In this document: positions 17,641 to 26,000 of the stretch, piece after piece
Layout of the letters: each line of letters opens with the position of its first letter
Position numbering within the stretch: position 1 is the first letter of the stretch
Position numbers and translations under genes: made by a program
Assembly: GCF_002633015.1 (NCBI RefSeq)
Contig: NZ_NSIU01000001.1
Span: 275,643 to 339,642 of the forward strand
Length of the DNA stretch: 64,000 bases
Origin: Sulfuricurvum sp. PD_MW2
GTDB lineage: Bacteria; Campylobacterota; Campylobacteria; Campylobacterales; Sulfurimonadaceae
Reading direction: 5' to 3'
The notes under the pieces: model-generated
The model's input: the letters and a program-made list of their open reading frames with translations, nothing else
What the model was told of the DNA's origin: nothing
The model's database searches: none

Positions 17641-18686
17641 TATGCTTTTCCTGCCTGATTGATAATTTCTTGTTGTATCAATACCTGTGTCAAGACAATC
17701 GTAAAGAACTCAACAAATACGGCAAATGCAAGTAAGAGAATCGCTAAAATGGTAATAATGCGAAAGAATTTAGTTGCCATAGTGAGTGCATTGAGACGTG
17801 CACGATCGGCAAATTGTTCTAAAATATCGCCTAATTGTGTGACTGTACCGGCTCCTGAAAGAAGATGTTGTTCAATATCTTCAAAAAAAGGGATAGCCCA
17901 AAAGTTTTTCTCTCCACGGCTGACTTGTGTCAGTATCCCTTGAAATTGCTTTTGAATACGAGGGACAAGAGTACTGTTGGCAGCGGTTTGAAGTGAGGTT
18001 TTAAGGGATACACCATTTTTTAACATCGCACTGAGCAAACTGAGTAAAATGAATTTTTCAAAGTATTCGATAATGTTAGATGACATGGGAAGCATCGATG
18101 CGGCTCTTTTGGCAATGCCCTGGAGAATTCCCGTATAGTTAAAAAGGGCAAACATCACCATAAAAAAATAAAGAGCAAAAATGAGCAATGCTCCAAATAA
18201 AATATTACTGAGGAAAAGGGCTCTATCCAAGTGCTCTGCAATAATGATAAAAACGTTTGGATCATAGGTTTTAGCTTCTTCGATATGAAATGGAACTGCA
18301 AAAAATCGGACGAAAATGATAATAATGGTTGTCAAGATAAAATAGATCATCGGGAGTGCAATTTTATCGTTTGATTCTTGGTGGAATTTATTTTTAACTT
18401 CTAAATAGCGAACGACTGATTTGAGTGTTTTGACAAATGATCCCCCTTTTTCAGCCATAGCAACAAATTGGATAATATCGGGCGGAGGAGCAAGATATTT
18501 CTCTAAAGATTTGGAAAAAGAGGCACCTTCTTGGATTGAGCGGGTAATATTGGCGTATGCAGACGCATCAGCTTTATTTTTAGAGGTTTTTTGAAGCAAC
18601 GAGAGTGCATTTGTTAAACTTTTTCCATTTTCAAGGGATAATTGGAGTGTTTTTAATAGAGTAAGAATATCAGCTTTCATGAACAT
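17640..18686 (-). CDS. GspF/MshG-like inner-membrane platform protein
   Basis: Polytopic platform protein of type II secretion/type IV pilus systems, 348 residues. Two T2SSF domains can be seen (about residues 5-125 and 205-330), each with a cytoplasmic helical part, and hydrophobic segments near residues 108-130, 155-185 and 308-335. It would anchor the assembly ATPase and guide pilin extraction. The gene overlaps the ATPase gene by 17 bases and meets the following pilin gene at one base, so all three are co-translated. Confidence 0.85.
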   Translation of the reverse strand: MFMKADILTLLKTLQLSLENGKSLTNALSLLQKTSKNKADASAYANITRSIQEGASFSKSLEKYLAPPPDIIQFVAMAEKGGSFVKTLKSVVRYLEVKNKFHQESNDKIALPMIYFILTTIIIIFVRFFAVPFHIEEAKTYDPNVFIIIAEHLDRALFLSNILFGALLIFALYFFMVMFALFNYTGILQGIAKRAASMLPMSSNIIEYFEKFILLSLLSAMLKNGVSLKTSLQTAANSTLVPRIQKQFQGILTQVSRGEKNFWAIPFFEDIEQHLLSGAGTVTQLGDILEQFADRARLNALTMATKFFRIITILAILLLAFAVFVEFFTIVLTQVLIQQEIINQAGKA

Positions 18687-20232
18687 ACCCTAAAGAGAGC
18701 AATTCGTGTGATAAGGTTTCATAATCACATAATCCTGATTCAAACAAATACGCTGCTGATTGAAAATAGCTAAAAGTGATGAAATGCTCCCATGCTTTAA
18801 AAACAGTACTATTTTTCAGAGCAAGATAGAATTGGTAACGTACTTTCATATCACCGGGAATAAAAACCATATCCATTAATAGTGCACGACCGCTATATCC
18901 TGTGAAGTTACAGCGAATACACCCCACTTTTTCATACCCATAGTTTTCGGTTCCAAAAAACGTTTTTCCATCTTCGACATTGCATGGCTGTTTGCAGGTA
19001 CAGAGTTTCGGTACAAGCCGTTGAGCAATAACCCCACTGAGGGAATAGGCAAGGATAAATAGATCCCCTCCCTCATCACGAATACGTTCCATTGCCATAA
19101 AACTGTTTGGTGTGTGAAGTGTGGAGAAAACCATGTGTCCACTGTGTGCGGCTTTGAGCCCTGTAAGAATGGATTCACGATCCCGCATCTCCCCGATGAC
19201 GATAACATCCGGGTCTTGACGCATGATCGATTTCATCCCTTCGGCAAAGGTGAATCCACTTGCCTCATTAATCTGATATTGGGTAACGAAATCAATTTTA
19301 TACTCAATAGGGTCTTCGATTGTATAAATAATTTCGTGCAGTCGGTCACGTTGATTTAAAATTGCATTGAGAGTAGTGGTTTTACCGCTTCCGGTAGGTC
19401 CTACTACGAGAAAAAAACCGCTGGATTGGTTTACAAAATGATGTACATGTTCAGACATCGGATGGTTTTTTGGAAAAAGAGAGTTAAGAGATTTGATATT
19501 ACTGGCTTTGTCCAAAATACGTAAAACGATATTTTCTCCGTATTGAGAAGGGGCGATTTCGATACGAAAGTCGATGGTTCTGCCCTCGTAATCACGAGAA
19601 AAACTCCCCCCTTGCGGAGCAAAAACATTAATCATGTCAATATTACAGCGTTCTTTGATGATTAGAGCAAAACGCCCTGCAAGTTCATGATTGAGCAAAT
19701 AACGGGCAATGATTTTTCCATCGATCCGATAACGGAGCCAGTAAAATGATTCGTATGCATTGATATGAATATCGCTGGCAGAACGTTGTATTCCATACTC
19801 GAGAAGCATTTCAAAGATGTCGATAACTTCATCTTCTTCGTAATCCATGGCATTGAACTGTTTGATTTTTCGCTCAATACTCTCTGGATCAACACGTAAA
19901 AAGGCTAAATATTTTTGTTGAAATTCACGGACAGGGATGTTTTTTTGCTCAACCCTTTTTTGAACCCGAGCGCTTAGTTCAGCGAGGCGTTTCTCTCCTA
20001 AGAGCTCTTTGCGAAGGATTTTAAGAACATCATCGCGCTCTTCGGCGATCACCATCTCAAACTCTTTCATAAGCTCGAGGTTATAGGTTTTTGTACTCTC
20101 TTTTTTTTGGATGAAATGGTGAGAAAGGGCAATATCTAAAAGATGTTTTTTAATGCCGATTTGCTGATAGTAATACTGCTCTTTTTGGCATACTTCTAGC
20201 TGCTTTGGCGTTAGTATCTTTTTGATATTCAT
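18670..20232 (-). CDS. GspE/MshE-like pilus assembly ATPase
   Basis: Hexameric secretion ATPase of 520 residues that powers pilus or pseudopilus assembly. Walker A GPTGSGKTT near residue 280, the Asp box and Walker B (RQDPDVIVIGEMRD) and the His box (HSGHMVFSTLHT) are all present. A C-terminal zinc-type cysteine set (CTCKQPC and CIRC) marks it as a GspE/PilB/MshE assembly ATPase rather than PilT. The N-terminal 150 residues are charged and helical. No PilT-like retraction ATPase is visible nearby. Confidence 0.9.
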   Translation of the reverse strand: MNIKKILTPKQLEVCQKEQYYYQQIGIKKHLLDIALSHHFIQKKESTKTYNLELMKEFEMVIAEERDDVLKILRKELLGEKRLAELSARVQKRVEQKNIPVREFQQKYLAFLRVDPESIERKIKQFNAMDYEEDEVIDIFEMLLEYGIQRSASDIHINAYESFYWLRYRIDGKIIARYLLNHELAGRFALIIKERCNIDMINVFAPQGGSFSRDYEGRTIDFRIEIAPSQYGENIVLRILDKASNIKSLNSLFPKNHPMSEHVHHFVNQSSGFFLVVGPTGSGKTTTLNAILNQRDRLHEIIYTIEDPIEYKIDFVTQYQINEASGFTFAEGMKSIMRQDPDVIVIGEMRDRESILTGLKAAHSGHMVFSTLHTPNSFMAMERIRDEGGDLFILAYSLSGVIAQRLVPKLCTCKQPCNVEDGKTFFGTENYGYEKVGCIRCNFTGYSGRALLMDMVFIPGDMKVRYQFYLALKNSTVFKAWEHFITFSYFQSAAYLFESGLCDYETLSHELLSLGYVHES

Positions 20233-20273
20233 TAGGTACTTTTTGGTTTAATTATAACACAAAAAGTCAATGT

Positions 20274-20768
20274 TCAGCGTGAGAGATAAAATTTGAAGAG
20301 TGCTGACGTGGCGTTATGATCCAATGTCGCTTGTTGGGATGTGTAGTTGACAATCAGCTTTTTGAGCGCTTTGTCTTGGGTTGAATTGTTGTCTGCAGTG
20401 GTTACGATGTAAAAAGCAGTTCCTGATTCTGTTGCCCGATACGATGAAAACCCGCTTGGGGGGAGCGGAACGAAACCGTTTCTCCCTCCATTAAAAGAAT
20501 AAGGGGTGGAAGTATTGCATTCTAAATCGCTTAAAAGGGTATTGGATGCTTGTGTTCCGCTGTTCAGCTCTTTTGGGAACTGCTCTGAGAGGCTTTTGCA
20601 TTGAAATGTCATTGATTCAATCAGATTGATTTGTGATTCAATGGTACTTTTATAGCGAAGTGCGTTAAGTGTTGTCAAATTAAAATAATAATAACCGATA
20701 GCACCTAATACCCCCACCAAAAAAATGGTGAGAGCAATTTCAACAAGAGTAAAAGCTCTATGTCGCAT
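20274..20768 (-). CDS. Type IV pilin-like protein (pilin 3)
   Basis: Minor pilin-like protein of 164 residues. The prepilin motif reads RHRA-FTLVEIALTIFLVG: Ala rather than Gly precedes the cleavage site, while Phe at +1 and Glu at +5 are canonical. The ATG at 20768, seven bases after the preceding stop, is chosen over an in-frame TTG at 20786 that would overlap it. No strong ribosome site is seen, consistent with coupling to the gene before. Two later cysteines (FQCKS, LECNT) may form a disulfide. Confidence 0.75.
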   Translation of the reverse strand: MRHRAFTLVEIALTIFLVGVLGAIGYYYFNLTTLNALRYKSTIESQINLIESMTFQCKSLSEQFPKELNSGTQASNTLLSDLECNTSTPYSFNGGRNGFVPLPPSGFSSYRATESGTAFYIVTTADNNSTQDKALKKLIVNYTSQQATLDHNATSALFKFYLSR

Positions 20769-20775
20769 GGTGAGC

Positions 20776-21360
20776 TTATTTAACAATCATGATCCAATGT
20801 TTATAGTGTGCACCGACTTGTTGAGAGTAACAAAATGTATCTCCATAACGTGTATGTTGTGTCGTGACACTTCCAAAGTTCATGTCGTTAGTAACGTTTA
20901 ACTCAACGCTTTTATTGATTTCATGATTGAAAATAGCACAATAAAAATCATCATCTGAGACGACATCCCAGCCGCCGGTACCGTTCAGATCAATTGGAAA
21001 TTGAAATGCAGGTCGTCCATTAACCGCAGAAGTATTAAGTTCCCATCCAGTTGTCGTCATTTCACGGATATCTCTTGGAAGAGAGCGGAGAATCATTACA
21101 TTTGTTGCATTAAACTCACTTAAGTTTGCAACTGTTGGGGCAACCCCTTGTTGAGCAACGAAAACATCGTATGCACCTGAGAGTTGATACGCTTGGTCCA
21201 TCAATGCGGCAACTCTGGCTTTTTTAGCGGTTAAGTCAATATTAAAAAGACTTTTATAGTAAAGCATCGCAATAGTTGAAAGAACACCGAATAAAATAAC
21301 GGCAATAGTCATTTCAACCAAAGAGATCCCTTTTCTCTTTCCATTGTAGCGATTCGACAT
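20776..21360 (-). CDS. Type IV pilin-like protein (pilin 2)
   Basis: Pilin-like protein of 194 residues with leader RKG and mature start ISLVEMTIAVILFGVL. It is a clear paralogue of pilin 1: both share the KARVAA helix end, TTGWELNTS, CAIFN-E and a final cysteine in FCY, so the pair arose by tandem duplication. Cys residues in YCAIFN and TFCYS probably form the D-region disulfide. AAAGGAG lies 8 bases before the ATG. It heads the unit pilin 2-pilin 3-ATPase-platform-pilin 4 and has an excellent FliA-type promoter directly upstream. Confidence 0.85.
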   Translation of the reverse strand: MSNRYNGKRKGISLVEMTIAVILFGVLSTIAMLYYKSLFNIDLTAKKARVAALMDQAYQLSGAYDVFVAQQGVAPTVANLSEFNATNVMILRSLPRDIREMTTTGWELNTSAVNGRPAFQFPIDLNGTGGWDVVSDDDFYCAIFNHEINKSVELNVTNDMNFGSVTTQHTRYGDTFCYSQQVGAHYKHWIMIVK

Positions 21361-21394
21361 GTCAAACTCCTTTTATAACACGTTATAGACCATT

Positions 21395-21421
21395 AAATCG
21401 GCGATAGAAAAAAAAACTTTA
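21395..21421 (-). promoter_or_regulatory. FliA (sigma-28) consensus promoter before pilin 2
   Basis: Minus strand TAAAGTTT-N11-GCCGATTT: the -35 is a perfect consensus match, the -10 matches 6 of 8 with GCCGAT intact, and the spacer has the ideal length. The -10 ends 35 bases before the pilin 2 ATG. A run of nine T spans the end of the -35 and the first half of the spacer. Confidence 0.82.
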
Positions 21422-21480
21422 ATGATTGAAGAGAGATTGAAAGTATTTTAGGATAAAGAAGAAAATTGAACCTCCCAAAA

Positions 21481-21496
21481 CCCCTCTTTCGAGGGG
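21481..21496 (-). terminator. Hairpin terminator after pilin 1
   Basis: Perfect 6-bp GC-rich stem CCCCTC-4-GAGGGG followed on the minus strand by TTTTGGG. It lies about 50 bases after the pilin 1 stop and before the FliA promoter of pilin 2, dividing the cluster into transcription units. It may be leaky. Confidence 0.65.
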
Positions 21497-21546
21497 AAGG
21501 AAAGGATTCAGTAGAATTATAAAAAGAGCGCGATTAAATCAAGCAA

Positions 21547-22113
21547 TTATGGTACAACAATCATGATTGTTGGATTGTTTGCAGATGCTTGACCGTAACA
21601 GAACATATTCCCTTGAGTTGCTTTTTTCGCAGCTGCTGTTCCGAATTGGAATGAATTAGATACGTTCAAGTCTTGAGTTGTGTTGAACTCACGGTTGAAA
21701 ATCGCACAATGTACAGCATCAATTTTATCTGTTGTTGATACGTTTTTATCCAATTTCATTTGGAATGCTACACCTGTTCCCGGAAGACCTGTAGAGGTAT
21801 TAAGTTCCCAACCTGTTGTTGACATCTCTTTAATTTTTGTAGGCCATGTTGTCAAAATAGATGATGAACCGTTGAAATCGTTGATTGAAGTCGGTTCAAC
21901 ACCCATTTCTGTTTTATAAATTTGATACGCTTGTACCAATTGGCTTGCTTGATCTGTCGCAGCAGCAACACGCGCTTTTTTCGCTTGCAAGTCTGTATTC
22001 AAATACACTTTAGTATATTTAAGTCCGATAGCAGCAAGTGCTGCAAACAAAACGATCGCAATTGTCATCTCCACTAAAGAGATACCTTTTCTCATTCCTG
22101 TGTACTGTTTCAT
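21547..22113 (-). CDS. Type IV pilin-like protein (pilin 1, probable major pilin)
   Basis: Pilin of 188 residues: leader ending MRKG, mature N-terminus ISLVEMTIAIVLFAALAAIG with Glu at +5, then a globular domain with two cysteines (HCAIFN, FCYGQ) that fit a D-region disulfide. Its own terminator and a FliA-like promoter suggest independent, high expression, hence the major-pilin guess. Close paralogue of pilin 2. GATAACC before the ATG contains a usable AAGGATAA ribosome site. Confidence 0.82.
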   Translation of the reverse strand: MKQYTGMRKGISLVEMTIAIVLFAALAAIGLKYTKVYLNTDLQAKKARVAAATDQASQLVQAYQIYKTEMGVEPTSINDFNGSSSILTTWPTKIKEMSTTGWELNTSTGLPGTGVAFQMKLDKNVSTTDKIDAVHCAIFNREFNTTQDLNVSNSFQFGTAAAKKATQGNMFCYGQASANNPTIMIVVP

Positions 22114-22152
22114 TGGTTATCCTTTTTTTTGATCGGGGGATCTTTGCCCACT

Positions 22153-22180
22153 AGATCGGTTTTTTAATTTGGAATCTTTA
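22153..22180 (-). promoter_or_regulatory. Possible FliA-like promoter before pilin 1
   Basis: Minus strand TAAAGATT-N12-ACCGATCT: good -35, CCGAT core in the -10, but a spacer one base longer than ideal. The -35 lies inside the 3' end of the PilO-like gene. Position about 40 bases before the ATG fits a promoter. Confidence 0.5.
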
Positions 22181-22607
22181 ATACATATGGATGAACGATG
22201 ATTGAAAAACCAAATTCATCCGTTGTGCATCCTTGTCCGATGCAGCTGCTGACTAATTCTACGTCATCATTTTTGACAACATCCAGAAGCCGTTTCAATA
22301 GTACGTATGAATAGGTGTCATGAATGCCTCCTTGGATAATTAATTTTTGTTGGTCGATCTTTACGTCCGCTTCCATCCCAAATTCTTGGAGAAGTTCTTT
22401 GTATTGATCATTTTTAGTACGCAGAACATCGCCTTCTGCATACACAGCAACTGGTTGCTCAACGGCAGTTTTTAAAGCACTAAAGGTTTTCACCTCTTCG
22501 GCTACCGTTTTGTCCTCGTAGACAATATTGAGGAAATAGAAGTAGGTTGCGACTAAAATTGCTATTAAAACAACAATAAAAAGAGCCGCAAGACTATATC
22601 TTTTCAT
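22164..22607 (-). CDS. PilO/MshJ-like inner-membrane assembly protein
   Basis: Small bitopic protein of 147 residues: short cytoplasmic tail MKRYS, one transmembrane helix (about 6-27), a periplasmic coiled segment and a ferredoxin-like domain, the layout of PilO/GspM proteins. Sequence similarity to named families is weak and the call rests mainly on topology and position after the PilN-like gene, which it overlaps by 14 bases. A start at 22634 (TTG-type) is possible but would bury the gene further in its neighbour. Confidence 0.6.
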   Translation of the reverse strand: MKRYSLAALFIVVLIAILVATYFYFLNIVYEDKTVAEEVKTFSALKTAVEQPVAVYAEGDVLRTKNDQYKELLQEFGMEADVKIDQQKLIIQGGIHDTYSYVLLKRLLDVVKNDDVELVSSCIGQGCTTDEFGFSIIVHPYVLKIPN

Positions 22608-23388
22608 TACAATATTGAACGATGCCCTGAGCAACGTCTTCCTTTATGATATTCGCTTCCGGTGGTAACAACCTGACAAAAGCGTTGAGGTTTGGTGTCA
22701 CCACCTCAGCACATAAGCTATCGTTTTGATAGCTGATCTGCTGAAGGGTGGACTCCGTAGATTGTGTCATTTCCTCAATTTTTTCAAGTTCATGGACAAT
22801 ATCCACTTTCTTGGTCATGGCAAATGATGTTTGGCAATTTTTAGTCACCAATTGTTTATACTCTTTTACAAGTACGTCCCTATTGCTTAGATTGATTTCA
22901 GTTGCGTTGAGATAACTGTATCCGGCGTAGAAAATACCGACAGTAAGCACAACGGTTGAGACCAATACAAAACTTCCGACCCAGGTATCTTTGCGTTCCT
23001 TATCTAGATTGAGGGAAACAAGTTTTTCTCCTTTTGCGTTATCCGCATAAAGAATTGAAAATCCTCTTTCTTGTGCAAATTCTTCCGGTTTATCCAAAAT
23101 GTAGTCAATAATTTTTTGATCTTCCAGCAATACTCCTACGTTTTTATAGTCAAGTTCGAAAACGATGACGCTTCTGCCTTGATTTTTTCCGGCAAGCGAA
23201 AGGATGTTTTCATAGACGATTTTCTCTTTTGGCAAAAATGCAATGTAATTAATCCCCTCCGGATGCTTTCTGAGTGAGACTTTAACAGCGGATGAATCGA
23301 GATCTCTGCGTGCATGTGAATATACCTGCATACGGATAGTGTTCATATCACTGTTAAAATCAAGAGAACCAGCTGTAAAAATTGCCAT
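22594..23388 (-). CDS. PilN/GspL-like inner-membrane assembly protein
   Basis: Bitopic protein of 264 residues with a cytoplasmic N-terminal domain of about 135 residues, one transmembrane helix (about 136-158, SFVLVSTVVLTVGIFYAGYSY) and a periplasmic coiled-coil tail. This matches PilN/GspL alignment-subcomplex proteins, although the cytoplasmic part is not recognisably an actin-like PilM. Placed between secretin and PilO-like genes, 3 bases after the secretin stop. No separate PilM was found. Confidence 0.6.
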   Translation of the reverse strand: MAIFTAGSLDFNSDMNTIRMQVYSHARRDLDSSAVKVSLRKHPEGINYIAFLPKEKIVYENILSLAGKNQGRSVIVFELDYKNVGVLLEDQKIIDYILDKPEEFAQERGFSILYADNAKGEKLVSLNLDKERKDTWVGSFVLVSTVVLTVGIFYAGYSYLNATEINLSNRDVLVKEYKQLVTKNCQTSFAMTKKVDIVHELEKIEEMTQSTESTLQQISYQNDSLCAEVVTPNLNAFVRLLPPEANIIKEDVAQGIVQYCNEKI

Positions 23389-23391
23389 TGC

Positions 23392-24831
23392 TTATCTCAT
23401 TACGTACTTGATAACACGAGGGGTAACCACGATTACCATCTCGCTTTTTGTACTGGATGTATGGCGTGCACCGCCTACAACACCGGCCGCGCTATCTCCA
23501 AGACCAGGTAACCCGCTCCATCCTTTATCGCTTTTATTGCGGAAAAGCCCTGAAATGACAATCGGAACACCCGGTTGAACCCGCATGGTGTTGTTGATTG
23601 CCTTGGTGACGGTTTGAGGTTGAGAAAATTTATTGCCATTCACTTCAAATGAGGTGTAACCGACGATATCATTGATTTTAAGACCGATATCGGTAATGAC
23701 GGTTCCATCGAGCATATTGGAGTTAAGATTGATTTCTAATCCGCTCAGTGCTGTCGCACTGGTCGTAGAGACTTGAGATGTGCCGTTTCCTACAGCTGTA
23801 TTTTGAATTCCACTGATGTATGGTGCTTCAATTCCGTCAGTCAGTTTTACATTTGTTCCGGCTAGGCCTAAGAGTTTCGGTCGTTGAACACTTTCGACTT
23901 TTCCAAAATTTTCCAACGCATTGACGAGTGCTTGACCGTTATAGGTATCATTTTTCATGATCATCCCGAATGTCAGAGGAAGAGCAGATGCACCGGCAGA
24001 ACCTAAGCTTCCTGAAGCGGAAGCAACAAAATTCAAACCGTTCTTCGCTAGAGTAGGAACTAAACTCCAGTCGATTCCCAAGGCATAATTGTCTTTGAGT
24101 TCGACATCATAAATAGAAATTTCGTATTCAATAACGTAGAGATTGTTACGGAGTATTTCAAGATATTTCATAATATCGTTGTACTCTTTTTCGCGTGCAG
24201 AAAAACTAACCGACGAGGTTATCGTGTCATAACTGACGTTGGTGGCTCCCATAGAATCAAGGCTGGTTTTTAGGATATTTGCAAGACCGCTGATCGGAGG
24301 AATCTTAACGGTAGTAGTTCTGGTATTACCCAAATAAAAGGTTCCATCGTTGTATTGGACTCCGATTTTATCACCTACGGTTTTTTGAAGCACTTTTCCA
24401 AAGGAGATATTGGAAGCAGAAAGGTTTATTTTACTTTCCGAGAGAAGATATTCATTTTTCCCTGCATAAGGGTTCGTGGTGCCCCCTTGAGTCGTTAGAA
24501 TCTGATTTTTGGTTGTCATCGCCTCGGATTGAAGCTGAAAAACGATATTTTCATTGGTAGCTTCAGTGAGCAGAGCAATGACATCACGTAATTCAGCTCC
24601 CATGATTTTGGCCCGTTTAATAATCTCTTTATCAGGTATCGCTTGCGGTTCAATGTGGAAATTATCGGCATTCACTTCGACCACTTGCACAGAAGGTTCA
24701 TTTTTTTGTATTTGTGTAATATTTTTGTCTAATTCTTTGAGATGCATTTCAGGAGTCAGTGTCTCTTTTTTGGTTGCGACACTGCATCCGGTCAGTCCCA
24801 AAAGTACGGCAGCGAGAAATAAAGAGCGCAT
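23392..24831 (-). CDS. mshL: MshL/PilQ-type secretin, lipoprotein
   Basis: Outer-membrane secretin channel of 479 residues. A lipoprotein signal ends at the lipobox LTGC (Cys16). N-terminal N0/N1-type domains precede a C-terminal secretin domain with the RPKLLGLAGTNVKL segment and the GVPIVISGLFRNKSDKGWSGLPGLGD signature near the C-terminus. The short length and the overall layout favour MshL-type secretins over long PilQ proteins. The start overlaps the stop of the PilP-like gene as TAATG with a GGAGG site just upstream. Confidence 0.86.
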   Translation of the reverse strand: MRSLFLAAVLLGLTGCSVATKKETLTPEMHLKELDKNITQIQKNEPSVQVVEVNADNFHIEPQAIPDKEIIKRAKIMGAELRDVIALLTEATNENIVFQLQSEAMTTKNQILTTQGGTTNPYAGKNEYLLSESKINLSASNISFGKVLQKTVGDKIGVQYNDGTFYLGNTRTTTVKIPPISGLANILKTSLDSMGATNVSYDTITSSVSFSAREKEYNDIMKYLEILRNNLYVIEYEISIYDVELKDNYALGIDWSLVPTLAKNGLNFVASASGSLGSAGASALPLTFGMIMKNDTYNGQALVNALENFGKVESVQRPKLLGLAGTNVKLTDGIEAPYISGIQNTAVGNGTSQVSTTSATALSGLEINLNSNMLDGTVITDIGLKINDIVGYTSFEVNGNKFSQPQTVTKAINNTMRVQPGVPIVISGLFRNKSDKGWSGLPGLGDSAAGVVGGARHTSSTKSEMVIVVTPRVIKYVMR

Positions 24832-25226
24832 TATTGACCTCCTGTCGTAAAATAGATTGTTTGTATTCGTCCGGAATCATCTACCGTGATGTAGTTGCTG
24901 GTGATATTTCGGATGAAATATTTTTTATTATTGGCATAAAAAGGGTCTCCTTCTTTGAGAACGACTTTGTTATCACCAATTTTGAGAAGGATAAATTTCC
25001 CTTTTTCTGTCTCTAAATAACAGTTGTATACCAACTTTGACAGGTCAAAAGTTGCCGGTTTTTCGGTCGGTACAATAGGTGGTGCGAGCAACGGAGGAAG
25101 AGGCATAGGACGTACTTCTGACGTTGCAACCGGAGTTTTCTTCGGTTTTACACTTTCGCGAAAAAACGGGTTGTAGGCCGCATTTAGCGAAAGTGTAAGG
25201 AAAAGAAATGACCAAAAATAGTTCAT
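24831..25226 (-). CDS. PilP/MshK-like periplasmic protein
   Basis: Protein of 131 residues with a signal peptide (about 1-17, FLFLTLSLNAA), a proline-rich linker (about 35-58) and a small C-terminal beta domain containing ILLKIGDNKVVLKEGDPF. This is the PilP/GspC homology-region layout, linking the inner-membrane complex to the secretin. It is the first gene of the cluster. Identification is by topology and position, so a specific family name is uncertain. Confidence 0.6.
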   Translation of the reverse strand: MNYFWSFLFLTLSLNAAYNPFFRESVKPKKTPVATSEVRPMPLPPLLAPPIVPTEKPATFDLSKLVYNCYLETEKGKFILLKIGDNKVVLKEGDPFYANNKKYFIRNITSNYITVDDSGRIQTIYFTTGGQ

Positions 25227-25373
25227 ACCGACACTTTCATAGAGATAATTTTGTGTTTAAAAGCAATAAGTGTTCCATTGTTTAAACTTCTATTTTAGAG
25301 TAAAAATGGACTATAAATTGCTTACACAATTGTTAATGATTAGAATTTTTAAAAACGAGTTCAATTAGTAAAA

Positions 25374-25919
25374 ATGCAAAAAACAGAACAGAATGATGTA
25401 CTTATTGATCCGAGTCGGAGAACTTTTTTTAAAAGTGCACTAGCTCTTAGTGTTTCGGGAACTCTTTATGCATCCAATAAATTTAATAATCAAAGTTTGC
25501 ATCTCATTCGTAATGGAAATGAGTACACTATCCCTTTTATGCGAAACGGGAAACTAGAAGAAAACGGTTATACTGATTTGTGTCGTATTTTTGCAGATGT
25601 CCGTGCAGGAGTTGCCGTGCAAATGGATCCAAATTTGTTCATTGTCCTCTCACAAGCTCAGCAATGGCTCTCTAATAATCAAATTAAGCGTCCCATTATA
25701 TTGACGTCAGGTTACCGAACGGAACATACTAATGCGATGACGGAAGGGGCGGCATTTAATTCAATGCACTTGTATGGAAAAGCTGCAGATATCAAAATTG
25801 AAGGTATACCCGAAGATTATTTGGCACGATTACTTCGTTTATGCGGAGGTTCCGGTATAGGTATCTATTCGAGTTTTGTGCATGTGGATACATGGAAAGT
25901 AAGAGCTTGGAGAGGGTAA
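25374..25919 (+). CDS. Tat-signal YcbK-like M15 peptidase
   Basis: DUF882/peptidase M15-type protein, 181 residues. The N-terminus carries a twin-arginine signal, SRRTFFK at residues 14-20 followed by a hydrophobic stretch, so it is probably exported folded. The metallopeptidase ligands can be read as His and Asp in SMHLYGKAADIKI and the final His in FVHVDTW; the preceding TSGYRTEHTN loop is the family RS/GYR motif. Members act on peptidoglycan stem peptides. It precedes topA by 81 bases and diverges from the pilus operon. Confidence 0.85.
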   Translation: MQKTEQNDVLIDPSRRTFFKSALALSVSGTLYASNKFNNQSLHLIRNGNEYTIPFMRNGKLEENGYTDLCRIFADVRAGVAVQMDPNLFIVLSQAQQWLSNNQIKRPIILTSGYRTEHTNAMTEGAAFNSMHLYGKAADIKIEGIPEDYLARLLRLCGGSGIGIYSSFVHVDTWKVRAWRG

Positions 25920-26000
25920 CACTCTTTTTTATATGGCTCGATTTTGAATTTTTTTTGTTACACTTTCAAAATTCATCCATAATATATAGGATTCACTCTT

